Positions 23,402 to 30,564 of a DNA stretch of 64,000 nucleotides are shown here, piece by piece. The notes under the pieces were generated by a model. That model had not been told where the DNA came from and searched no databases. It saw nothing but the letters and a program-made list of their open reading frames with translations. Position 1 is the first letter of the stretch. Each line of letters opens with the position of its first letter. The stretch lies in assembly GCA_002840685.1 (NCBI GenBank), contig PHBU01000003.1, forward strand, positions 248,001 to 312,000, given 5' to 3'. A program made the position numbers and the translations under genes. This stretch comes from Chloroflexi bacterium HGW-Chloroflexi-6. GTDB taxonomy: Bacteria > Chloroflexota > Anaerolineae > Anaerolineales > Villigracilaceae.

Positions 23402-24385
23402 TCAGTGCATGTCAATCTCTTCGCCGGTATGCGATGTGTCGTATCCGCGCAACCCGTCCATCCCATGGCGGAAGGTTTGGGTTTGGAGCGTATCGAGCAG
23501 CGGGGCGAGCGCCTTGAGCTGCTCATCGGGCAGCACCAGATCGTAGCGTTCAGCGAAGAGCGGCACAAAATCCAGCCCGTGCTGGATGGCGGCGGCCTCC
23601 AGCCCGAGGGCGGCATCGGCCTGGCCAGATTGAATGGCGCTGGCGGCCTGGGTGTGGGTCTGGGCGATCTTTTCGTAGCCGGGGATGGCGGAAGAGGCGA
23701 TCCCGAGCCTGTGCAGTTCGCTGTCGAGCCACAGCCGCGTCCCGGAGCCTGGGTTGCGATTAATGAAGCGGATTCCCGGCCGGGGCAGGTCTGCCGCGCT
23801 GCGGATCTGATGCGGGTTGCCGGGGGCGACCATCCATCCCTGGGTGCGGTGCGCCAGGGTTACCAGGTGCATGCGCCGGTCGGGGAACAGGCGGCTGACG
23901 AAGGGTGTGTTGTACTCGCCGGTCGTATCGAGCAGGTGCGCGCCGGATGCATTGCATAGCCCCATGCGCAGGTTAACCAGCCCGTCCAGGCTGCCGACGG
24001 GATGGACCAGGATTTCGACATAGCGGGCGAGCTGCTCCGCCAGGCGCTCAATCGCCAGATCGTGGCTGCCCGAAAAAACCAGCACCGGTTTTTCGCTGTG
24101 CGGCAGGATCATCTCTTGCAGCAAGAATCCGCCCGCTTTGGCGCGGTAGAATTTTTCGGTAACCCCGGCCGTAACGCGTACTTCGGCGATCTCAACCAGC
24201 CCGCCCGCTTCGAGGGCTTTCATATGGTGCTGAATCCAGGCTGGGTGTTTGCCGATCGCGCGCCCCAACTGGCTGAGCGTGGCCGGTTCAGACATCAACA
24301 GCCGCACAATTTCCATGCGGCGCGGATCGGCAAGCAGTTTGATCTGGTCAAATGAAACGAGCGGGGAGATAGTTTTCATTTTCAT
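23402..24385 (-). CDS. HTH regulator with substrate-binding-protein-like domain
   Basis: The 327-residue product joins an N-terminal ArsR-type winged helix (FDQIKLLADPRRMEIVRLLMSEPATLSQLGRAIGKHPAWIQHHMKAL, about 13-60) to a C-terminal periplasmic-binding-protein-like domain (VSRLFPDRRMHLVTLAHR, then GIRFINRNPGSGTRLWLD and SAIQSGQADAALGLEA). The second part is the PBP-like domain found in molybdate/tungstate regulators. It likely senses tungstate and controls tupABC and itself through the shared operator. It was probably once a relative of ModE-type regulators in function, not in sequence. Confidence 0.85.
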   Translation of the reverse strand: MKMKTISPLVSFDQIKLLADPRRMEIVRLLMSEPATLSQLGRAIGKHPAWIQHHMKALEAGGLVEIAEVRVTAGVTEKFYRAKAGGFLLQEMILPHSEKPVLVFSGSHDLAIERLAEQLARYVEILVHPVGSLDGLVNLRMGLCNASGAHLLDTTGEYNTPFVSRLFPDRRMHLVTLAHRTQGWMVAPGNPHQIRSAADLPRPGIRFINRNPGSGTRLWLDSELHRLGIASSAIPGYEKIAQTHTQAASAIQSGQADAALGLEAAAIQHGLDFVPLFAERYDLVLPDEQLKALAPLLDTLQTQTFRHGMDGLRGYDTSHTGEEIDMH

Positions 24386-24389
24386 CTAT

Positions 24390-24443
24390 TTAAGAAAAAA
24401 CTTAATATAGTTAGAGTCTACACAGCACGGAAAGTTTTGTCAA
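24390..24443 (-). promoter_or_regulatory. Promoter and operator of the tup regulator
   Basis: On the minus strand TTGACA (24443-24438), a 17-nt spacer and TAGACT (24420-24415) predict a start near 24408. The operator TTAAGAAAAAACTTAATATA (24390-24409) covers that start. Binding there would block transcription, consistent with autorepression. Confidence 0.75.
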
Positions 24444-24691
24444 TGTGCGCAACAGGTGGAGAATGTCACTTCTCTTTTTGTGACAATGCTGACCCAGCCG
24501 GTGCGGGCTGCGGAGATGTTCTACGGTTAGATAAAAATTTCAGAATCCTGGCTCCAGCGCCGGCTCTGGCCGCCAAGATCTCCTGTGCGTTTGGGCTATT
24601 AACCGCAACTCAATAAGAAAGCGATTGGTGCGGGTATACTTGGCGTTGTGAGAGTATGTTGGGGTCGCTTCATTAACAGGTTAAAGTTTGT
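24444..24691. other. Intergenic stretch without a gene
   Basis: About 250 bp. No coding frame is convincing. The only structure seen is TGTCAC (24464-24469) and GTGACA (24480-24485) around a T-rich centre, which could be a regulator site or a weak hairpin. Confidence 0.4.
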
Positions 24692-24720
24692 TTGACACTA
24701 CCCCGTGCCTGTGATAAACT
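24692..24720 (+). promoter_or_regulatory. Promoter of the SAM riboswitch transcript
   Basis: TTGACA, a 17-nt spacer and TAAACT. The predicted start is near 24727, 15 nt before the aptamer. Confidence 0.8.
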
Positions 24721-24741
24721 GCCGCATTAACTGAAATCATA

Positions 24742-24882
24742 CTCATCCAGAGAGGCAGAGGGACCGGCCCTGTGAAGCCTCGGCAACCATTCTAGAAGGT
24801 GCCAATTCCGGCAGGCTAACAGCCTGGGAGATGAGAGCGGACATGTATGTGATTGTCGCCTCTCGTTTGAGAGGCGTTTTTG
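24742..24882 (+). ncRNA. SAM-I (S-box) riboswitch with terminator
   Basis: The leader matches S-box landmarks in order: P1 5' strand CTCATC (24742), AGAGAGGCAGAGGGACCGGCCC, GAAGCCTCGGCAACC, AAGGTGCCAATTCC, and P1 3' strand GATGAG (24830-24835). A terminator follows: CGCCTCTC/GAGAGGCG (24857-24864 and 24869-24876) plus TTTTTGTT. The 3' strand of P1 (GATGAGAG) can instead pair with the 5' arm of the terminator, so SAM binding should switch expression off. The gene downstream is an alpha/beta hydrolase and not a methionine enzyme. Confidence 0.95.
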
Positions 24883-24903
24883 TTGATTGGGAGCGCGGCG
24901 GCA

Positions 24904-25896
24904 ATGATTACTCTGCCCGGTTGGCGTTACTATAGAAATCTTACCCTGTTGCTGGTCGCGGGGATTGTTTCTCTATTTGCGTCTAGTCGCGCTTATTCAG
25001 AGCCGATCCATTGGCTGTGGGCCGTCCCGATTTTTTATCTGGCCTGGCTGGTCTGGGGTGCTTTCTCGTTCACCCATCCGCGTCGTATGCGTTACTGGAC
25101 ACTGGCCGGGCCTGAATTTGCCAGCCCGGTTTACGAGAAAATCTTATTCAAATCACGGGACGGATTAATCCTCTTCGGTTGGTATCTACCCGGACGGAAC
25201 CGCGCCGCGCTGATTTTGGCGCATGGTCTTGGCAGTTCCGGGCTTGCCATGCAAGTTCATGCTGCCCCCCTGGTGCGCGCTGGATACAGTGTTTTTCTGA
25301 TCGATCTGCGCGCCCATGCCAGCAGTGACGGTGATACATCTACGTATGGCGTACTGGAAGCCAACGATATTGCCGGAGCGGTTGATTATTTGCTCGCACG
25401 TAAGGATGTTGACCCCGATAAAATTGGTGTTCTGGGCATTTCTTTGGGAGCCCAATCGGCCTTGCGCGGTGCGCTGCAAAGCGAAGCCATCCGCGCCCTG
25501 GTGCTGGAAGGGTTGGGGCCGGCCAGCATTGAAGACCGCATCCGCCCGGCCAGTGTTCAAGAACGCGGCAAAAAGCTGTTGATGCTTTGGAACAAGATCG
25601 TTTACACCGTCATCCTGTTTGAACAATGGGTGTTCAATTTCTTTTCAGGCCAATGCCCCACCCCGCTGACCGCTGAGGTTGGTAAAATTGTGCCGCGTCC
25701 TATTTTGTTGATCGCTTGTGGAAAGCACGAGATCGATTGCAATCGGCGGTTTCAGGCCGCGGCCCAGGAATCTTGCACGCTGTGGGAACTTCCGAAGGCG
25801 CGTCACGCGGCGGCCCTGGCCTATGAGCCGCATGAATATCCCACGCGGATCATTGCCTTTTTCGATGCTGCTATGCAATTAAACCGTGAAAGCTGA
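24904..25896 (+). CDS. Membrane-anchored alpha/beta hydrolase under S-box control
   Basis: The 330-residue protein has two N-terminal hydrophobic segments (about 12-30 and 36-55) and an alpha/beta hydrolase fold. The oxyanion segment LILAHGLGSSG precedes the nucleophile elbow GISLGA with Ser180. A late His (PKARHAAAL) completes the likely triad. The substrate is unknown. The start at 24904 is the first ATG after the terminator; a TTG at 24880 would overlap the hairpin's tail. Expression should rise when SAM is low. Cotranscription with the DUF5946 gene is likely, since they overlap by 11 bp. Confidence 0.84.
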   Translation: MITLPGWRYYRNLTLLLVAGIVSLFASSRAYSEPIHWLWAVPIFYLAWLVWGAFSFTHPRRMRYWTLAGPEFASPVYEKILFKSRDGLILFGWYLPGRNRAALILAHGLGSSGLAMQVHAAPLVRAGYSVFLIDLRAHASSDGDTSTYGVLEANDIAGAVDYLLARKDVDPDKIGVLGISLGAQSALRGALQSEAIRALVLEGLGPASIEDRIRPASVQERGKKLLMLWNKIVYTVILFEQWVFNFFSGQCPTPLTAEVGKIVPRPILLIACGKHEIDCNRRFQAAAQESCTLWELPKARHAAALAYEPHEYPTRIIAFFDAAMQLNRES

Positions 25897-26326
25897 TAAA
25901 TCTTCTCTCTGTTCTGAATGCGGCGCACCAGATTGTCAGGCGCGTTTTGATGAATTTCTTGTGCTCGAATTCAGTGACGCGGGCTATGGCGAGGTTCACC
26001 ACCTGACGGTTGCGGCCTACATGCTCCAGCATTCGAGCAGGCTGACACGCGATGGCTGGCTGGAGATGCGCGGCCTGCTGCGCGAGTTCCTGGTCGAGAA
26101 CAAACCGCCAAGCTTTATCCGCAAGCAGAACAAGAACAAGGTTGACAGTGGCAAGCGCGAGTTCAAGATCAAGTCGAAGACGGGCGAGCGCATCATCAGC
26201 CAGTCAACCTGGACCAAGACGATTTGCGATGTCCGCGCCGAGAATGCCGAAGCCTACTGCGCAGATGTGACCGAATGGGCGCGGGCGGCGCTGGAAGATG
26301 CCGTTGGGATAAACTTAAATCCCTAA
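25886..26326 (+). CDS. DUF5946 protein
   Basis: This 146-residue protein begins with a GTG at 25886, overlapping the hydrolase by 11 bp. The N-terminal CSECGAPDCQARFDEFLVLEFSDAGYGEVHHLTVAAYMLQH is the DUF5946 signature, with Cys residues that may bind zinc and conserved HHL and QH pairs. Family function is unknown. A decayed second copy of its 3' end is found 140 bp downstream (26416-26452). Confidence 0.82.
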   Translation: MKADKSSLCSECGAPDCQARFDEFLVLEFSDAGYGEVHHLTVAAYMLQHSSRLTRDGWLEMRGLLREFLVENKPPSFIRKQNKNKVDSGKREFKIKSKTGERIISQSTWTKTICDVRAENAEAYCADVTEWARAALEDAVGINLNP

Positions 26327-26415
26327 CTTGGAACATGGAAGCCCTGTGGGCTGGCACAATGAGTCCGCTTTAGCGGACTTGCATGAAATGAGGCAGGGAT
26401 TTATCCCGCCGAAAT

Positions 26416-26454
26416 GAATGGGCGTGGGCGACGCTGGATGATGTGAAAGGATAG
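26416..26454 (+). pseudogene. Degenerate duplicate of the DUF5946 3' end
   Basis: Positions 26416-26443 repeat 26273-26300 with 25 of 28 bases identical and in the same frame (EWAWATLDDV against EWARAALEDA), then a TAG stop. Only this fragment of a second copy remains. Confidence 0.6.
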
Positions 26455-26477
26455 GGAGTTCTTTTGTGGAGAAATAG

Positions 26478-26942
26478 ATGAACACATATTATGAACCGTT
26501 TTTTTTTAGGATTCTACGGTTTTTTGGAGATACGTTCATCTGTACACTTGTGTTTGGTATGGGCATCCTAATGAAAGGTTATTGGTTTGCGTTCTTTGTT
26601 GTCATTTATTGGTTTTTTTATGTTGTTCGTTACAATTATTTAGGTGGTCAATCGATCACCATTACGCCCAATGGAATATTCTATTACATAAAACCTTTCC
26701 AAAAAATACAGGTTGGTTGGGATGGTTTTCAGAAAACAGGAAAATTTTTATTTCGCGAAGGATTATTTATCAAAGAAAGCTATTTAATCGCCAATGGCAA
26801 AGCTTTGTATATAACCTTCATCCCGCTGTCCATCTTTGCTCAAAACTGGCGCGATTCCGATATCGGCCAGCAAATCAAACAATTTGCGCCGTACTTATTC
26901 GAAAAAGAAAAATCTGTGCAATCTGCGGATGAAGAATTTTAA
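26478..26942 (+). CDS. Hypothetical AT-rich membrane protein
   Basis: The 154-residue product has two transmembrane segments (about residues 8-32 and 35-55) and a C-terminal region (GGQSITITPNGIFYYIKPFQKIQVGWDGFQKTG) reminiscent of a bacterial PH-like strand pattern. I cannot assign it. The gene is much richer in A and T than its neighbours and uses many Phe/Tyr/Ile codons, which suggests recent acquisition. It ends 9 bp before metH. Confidence 0.62.
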   Translation: MNTYYEPFFFRILRFFGDTFICTLVFGMGILMKGYWFAFFVVIYWFFYVVRYNYLGGQSITITPNGIFYYIKPFQKIQVGWDGFQKTGKFLFREGLFIKESYLIANGKALYITFIPLSIFAQNWRDSDIGQQIKQFAPYLFEKEKSVQSADEEF

Positions 26943-26951
26943 GGAGAAAGC

Positions 26952-29900
26952 ATGACCACTCGCACTTACACCAACCGCCGCTATCTCGACGCCCTCGAAA
27001 AGAAAGTGCTCGTCTTCGATGGCGCTATGGGCACCAGCCTGCAAAAACAAAACCTGACCGCCGAGCACTTTGGCGGCGAAAAATACAACGGCTGCAACGA
27101 TTTCCTCGTTATTTCTTTCCCAGAAGCCGTTGAAAAAGTCCATCGTTCGTTCATGGAAGTCGGCGTGGATGTGCTCGAGACGGATACCTTCCGTTCCAAT
27201 CGCCTGACCCTCGGCGAGTACGGATTGGGCGAACGGACCCTCGAGATCAACATCGCCGCTGCAACCCTGGCGCGGCGTGTGGCCGATGAATTTGCCGCCA
27301 AGACCGGCCAGCCCCGTTTTGTGGCCGGTTCGATCGGCCCGAGCGGCAAGCTGCCCTCCGCTGACGACCCCGAACTCTCGAACATGCAGTTCGACGAACT
27401 GGCCGAACTGTTCCGCGAGCAGGCCACCGGCTTGATCCAGGGTGGGGTGGATGTGATCTTGATCGAGACCTCGCAGGATATTCTTGAAGTCAAAGCCGCC
27501 ATAAATGGCGTGGTCAAAGCTTTCGGCGAGACCGGCGTCTGGCTGCCGATCCAGGCCCAGGTCACGCTCGATACCACCGGACGCATGCTGCTCGGCACCG
27601 ATGCCCAGGCCACGATCGCCATCCTCGAAGAACTGCCGATCGATATGATCGGTCTGAACTGCTCGACCGGGCCGGAGCATATGCGCGAACCGATCCGCAT
27701 TTTGGGCGAAGGCACACGCCTGCCGGTTTCGTGCATCCCCAACGCCGGGCTGCCGCTCAATGTCGATGGTCAGGCGGTTTACCCGCTCGAGCCGGAACCG
27801 TTTTCAGACGCGCTGATGGAATTCGTCACCAAAAACAACATCTCGGTCGTCGGCGGCTGCTGCGGTACCACGCCCGAGCACCTGAAAATGCTTGTCGAAA
27901 AGCTCAATAACACCCCGCACCCGGTCCGCCCCGAATCATCCGGCGCACCCAAGCTGGCTTCGGGCATCAAGGCCATGAACATGCAGCAAGACCCGCCGCC
28001 CTTCCTGATCGGCGAGCGCTGTAATGCCCAGGGCAGCCGCGCCTTCAAGCGCCTGCTGCTGGCCGATGACTGGGATTCGGTCCTGACCGTTGCCCAGGAT
28101 CAGGTCGATAACGGCGCGCACGGGCTGGACATCTCCGTCGCGGTCACCGAGCGCGGCGATGAGGCCTACCTGATGCGCCAGGTGGTTCGCAAACTGATCA
28201 CGGCAGGCATCGACCTGCCGCTGGTGATCGATACCACCGAACTGGATGTGCTCGAAGTGGCGCTTAAGACCGCGCCGGGGCGCTGCCTGATCAACTCGAC
28301 CCACTTTGAAGCCGGGCGCGAAAAAGCGGACAAGATCTTTGCGCTGGCCAAAGAACACAACGCCGCCGTCATCATCCTGACCATCGACGAAGCCGGCATG
28401 GCCAAGACCCGCGAACACAAACTGGCGGTTGCCAAACGCATCTACGATGTGGCTGTCAACGAGCACGGGCTTGCCCCCGGCGCGCTGGTCTTCGACGACC
28501 TGACCTTTACCCTCGCCACTGGCGACCCCGAATTTGCCCCCTCGGCCATCGAGACGATTGAAGGCATCCGTCTGATCAAGGAAAACCTGCCGGGTGTCTT
28601 GACCTCGCTCGGCGTCAGCAACCTGTCCTTTGGTTTATCGGCCAATTCCCGCCCGACCCTCAACTCGGTCATGCTCTACCACTGCGTCAAAGCCGGCCTG
28701 GATATGGCGATCGTTAACCCGGCCCATATCCGCCCTTATGGCGAAATCTCGGTGGAAGAACGCGAGTTGGCTGAAGACCTGATCCTTAACCGTCGCCCGG
28801 ATGCCTTGCAGCGTTATATCCAGTATTTCGAAGGCTACCAGGGCAAGACCGAGAACGACAAAGTTGACCCGACCATCGGCATGACCGTCGCCCAGCGTTT
28901 GCACTGGCGCATTTTGGCGCGTCATAAAGAGAACATCGAAGCTGACGTGGACGAGATCGTGGCGCTTGGAACCTACCCCACCAAGCATGAAACGGCTGTC
29001 GATGTTCTCAACAACGTTTTGCTGCCGGCCATGAAAGAAGTCGGCGATAAATTCGGCTCGGGTGAGTTGATCCTGCCTTTCGTTTTGCAATCTGCCGAAG
29101 TCATGAAAAAAGCCGTTGCCCATCTCGAAAATTACCTCGAGAAAAAAGAAGGTGTGACCAAGGGCACGGTCGTGCTGGCCACCGTTTACGGCGATGTGCA
29201 TGACATTGGCAAGAACCTGGTCAAGACGATCCTCTCCAACAACGGCTACACCGTCATCGACCTCGGCAAGCAGACCCCGGCCGAGACCATCATCAGCAAG
29301 GCTGTTGAAGTCAATGCGACCGCCATCGGTCTCTCTGCGCTGTTGGTTTCAACCTCCAAGCAGATGCCGTTGATCGTTAATGAACTCCAGCGGCGCGGGT
29401 TGAAATTCCCGGTATTGATTGGCGGCGCGGCCATCAACCGCCGTTTTGGCCGCCGCATCTTGCAAGCCGAAGATGGCAACTTCTATCGGCCCGGCGTTTT
29501 CTACTGCAAAGATGCCTTCGAAGGTCTCGAAACGATGGACAGCCTGATCGACGACCAGAAACGCCCGGCGATGCTGGAAAAACTCCAGCAGGATGCCGAT
29601 ATGGAACTGGGCCGCGCTTCGCAAAAACCGGAACACCGCGTCACCGGACAAAAGAGCGCGATCGACCCGCAGCCTGTCTCGCTGCCGAAGGGCATCGAAT
29701 TCGGCTGGAAAGTTGTCCGCTCGATGCCGCTCGAGATGGTTTTCCAGCACCTGAATATTAACGAACTCTACCGCCTGTCCTGGGGCGCGAAGAATAGCCA
29801 CGGTGCGGAATGGCAAAAACTTCAAAAAGAATTTGACGCTCGCCTCGACCGGATGAAGCGCGAAGCCCTCAAAACCGGCTGGCTCAAACCGCAGGCCGTT

Positions 29901-30476
29901 TACGGTTACTTTCCCTGTCAGGCAGACGGCGACGATCTGATCATCTACGACCCGGCCTCCATTGCAGCCGGCGGCCAGCCTGTCGAGACGACCCGTCTCC
30001 ACTTCCCGCGCCAGCCCCACGATGATCATCTGGCGCTCTCCGACTACTATGCTCCACTTGATTCTGGCAAAATGGATGTGGTCGCTTTCCAGGTTGTGAC
30101 CGTTGGTCTGGAAGCCACTGAAAAATTTGACGCCCTGCAGGCCGCAGGCGATTATTCTGATGGTTATTTCACCCACGGGCTGGCTGTTCAGACCGCTGAA
30201 GCGACCGCCAACTACCTGCACGAACATATCCGCCGCGAGCTGGGGCTGGCCGCCGATCAAGGCAAGCGCTACTCGTGGGGCTACCCCGCCATCCCCGAGC
30301 TGGAAGATCACCGCAAAGTCTTCGACCTGCTCCCGGCCGAGAAAGAGCTTGGAATGTCGCTCAGCCCCGCCTATCAGCTCATCCCCGAACAATCCACCGC
30401 GGCGATCATTGTCTTCCACCCACAGGCCAAATACTACAGCGTTGGCGAAAGCCGCGTCGAACAGTTAATGCGCTAA
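26952..30476 (+). CDS. metH: Cobalamin-dependent methionine synthase, full length
   Basis: The 1174-residue enzyme moves a methyl group from methyltetrahydrofolate to homocysteine through B12. The homocysteine domain has GLNCSTG (about 234-240) and GGCCGTTP (about 300), supplying the zinc Cys ligands. The folate domain, the cobalamin cap, then GDVHDIGKNLV with cobalt ligand His750 follow. The C-terminal reactivation domain keeps RYSWGYPAIPE. All four modules are present, so it is not a minimal MetH. AAGGAG precedes the ATG. The reductive partner is not encoded beside it. Confidence 0.96.
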   Translation: MTTRTYTNRRYLDALEKKVLVFDGAMGTSLQKQNLTAEHFGGEKYNGCNDFLVISFPEAVEKVHRSFMEVGVDVLETDTFRSNRLTLGEYGLGERTLEINIAAATLARRVADEFAAKTGQPRFVAGSIGPSGKLPSADDPELSNMQFDELAELFREQATGLIQGGVDVILIETSQDILEVKAAINGVVKAFGETGVWLPIQAQVTLDTTGRMLLGTDAQATIAILEELPIDMIGLNCSTGPEHMREPIRILGEGTRLPVSCIPNAGLPLNVDGQAVYPLEPEPFSDALMEFVTKNNISVVGGCCGTTPEHLKMLVEKLNNTPHPVRPESSGAPKLASGIKAMNMQQDPPPFLIGERCNAQGSRAFKRLLLADDWDSVLTVAQDQVDNGAHGLDISVAVTERGDEAYLMRQVVRKLITAGIDLPLVIDTTELDVLEVALKTAPGRCLINSTHFEAGREKADKIFALAKEHNAAVIILTIDEAGMAKTREHKLAVAKRIYDVAVNEHGLAPGALVFDDLTFTLATGDPEFAPSAIETIEGIRLIKENLPGVLTSLGVSNLSFGLSANSRPTLNSVMLYHCVKAGLDMAIVNPAHIRPYGEISVEERELAEDLILNRRPDALQRYIQYFEGYQGKTENDKVDPTIGMTVAQRLHWRILARHKENIEADVDEIVALGTYPTKHETAVDVLNNVLLPAMKEVGDKFGSGELILPFVLQSAEVMKKAVAHLENYLEKKEGVTKGTVVLATVYGDVHDIGKNLVKTILSNNGYTVIDLGKQTPAETIISKAVEVNATAIGLSALLVSTSKQMPLIVNELQRRGLKFPVLIGGAAINRRFGRRILQAEDGNFYRPGVFYCKDAFEGLETMDSLIDDQKRPAMLEKLQQDADMELGRASQKPEHRVTGQKSAIDPQPVSLPKGIEFGWKVVRSMPLEMVFQHLNINELYRLSWGAKNSHGAEWQKLQKEFDARLDRMKREALKTGWLKPQAVYGYFPCQADGDDLIIYDPASIAAGGQPVETTRLHFPRQPHDDHLALSDYYAPLDSGKMDVVAFQVVTVGLEATEKFDALQAAGDYSDGYFTHGLAVQTAEATANYLHEHIRRELGLAADQGKRYSWGYPAIPELEDHRKVFDLLPAEKELGMSLSPAYQLIPEQSTAAIIVFHPQAKYYSVGESRVEQLMR

Positions 30477-30494
30477 CGTAGAGCGAGAATTGTG

Positions 30495-30550
30495 GGGCGG
30501 GATAACATCCCGCCCTTCTCTTCTTTGAAAAACGCGGGATAGCATCCCGC
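30495..30550. repeat. Two type C palindromes (GCGGGAT)
   Basis: GGGCGGGAT/ATCCCGCCC (30495-30503 and 30507-30515) and GCGGGAT/ATCCCGC (30534-30540 and 30544-30550), each with a 3-nt centre. They lie between metH and the fusion gene. A related but decayed form is at 26391-26410. Confidence 0.72.
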
Positions 30551-30564
30551 TCCACGGAGCATTC

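Noticed and set aside
24464-24485. TGTCAC/GTGACA inverted repeat as a CRP/FNR site
   Set aside because: Half-sites and spacing do not match those consensus sequences, and the promoter is more than 200 bp away.
29349-30419. A 356-codon minus-strand frame inside metH
   Set aside because: It lies wholly within the B12 and activation domains of a well-supported gene.
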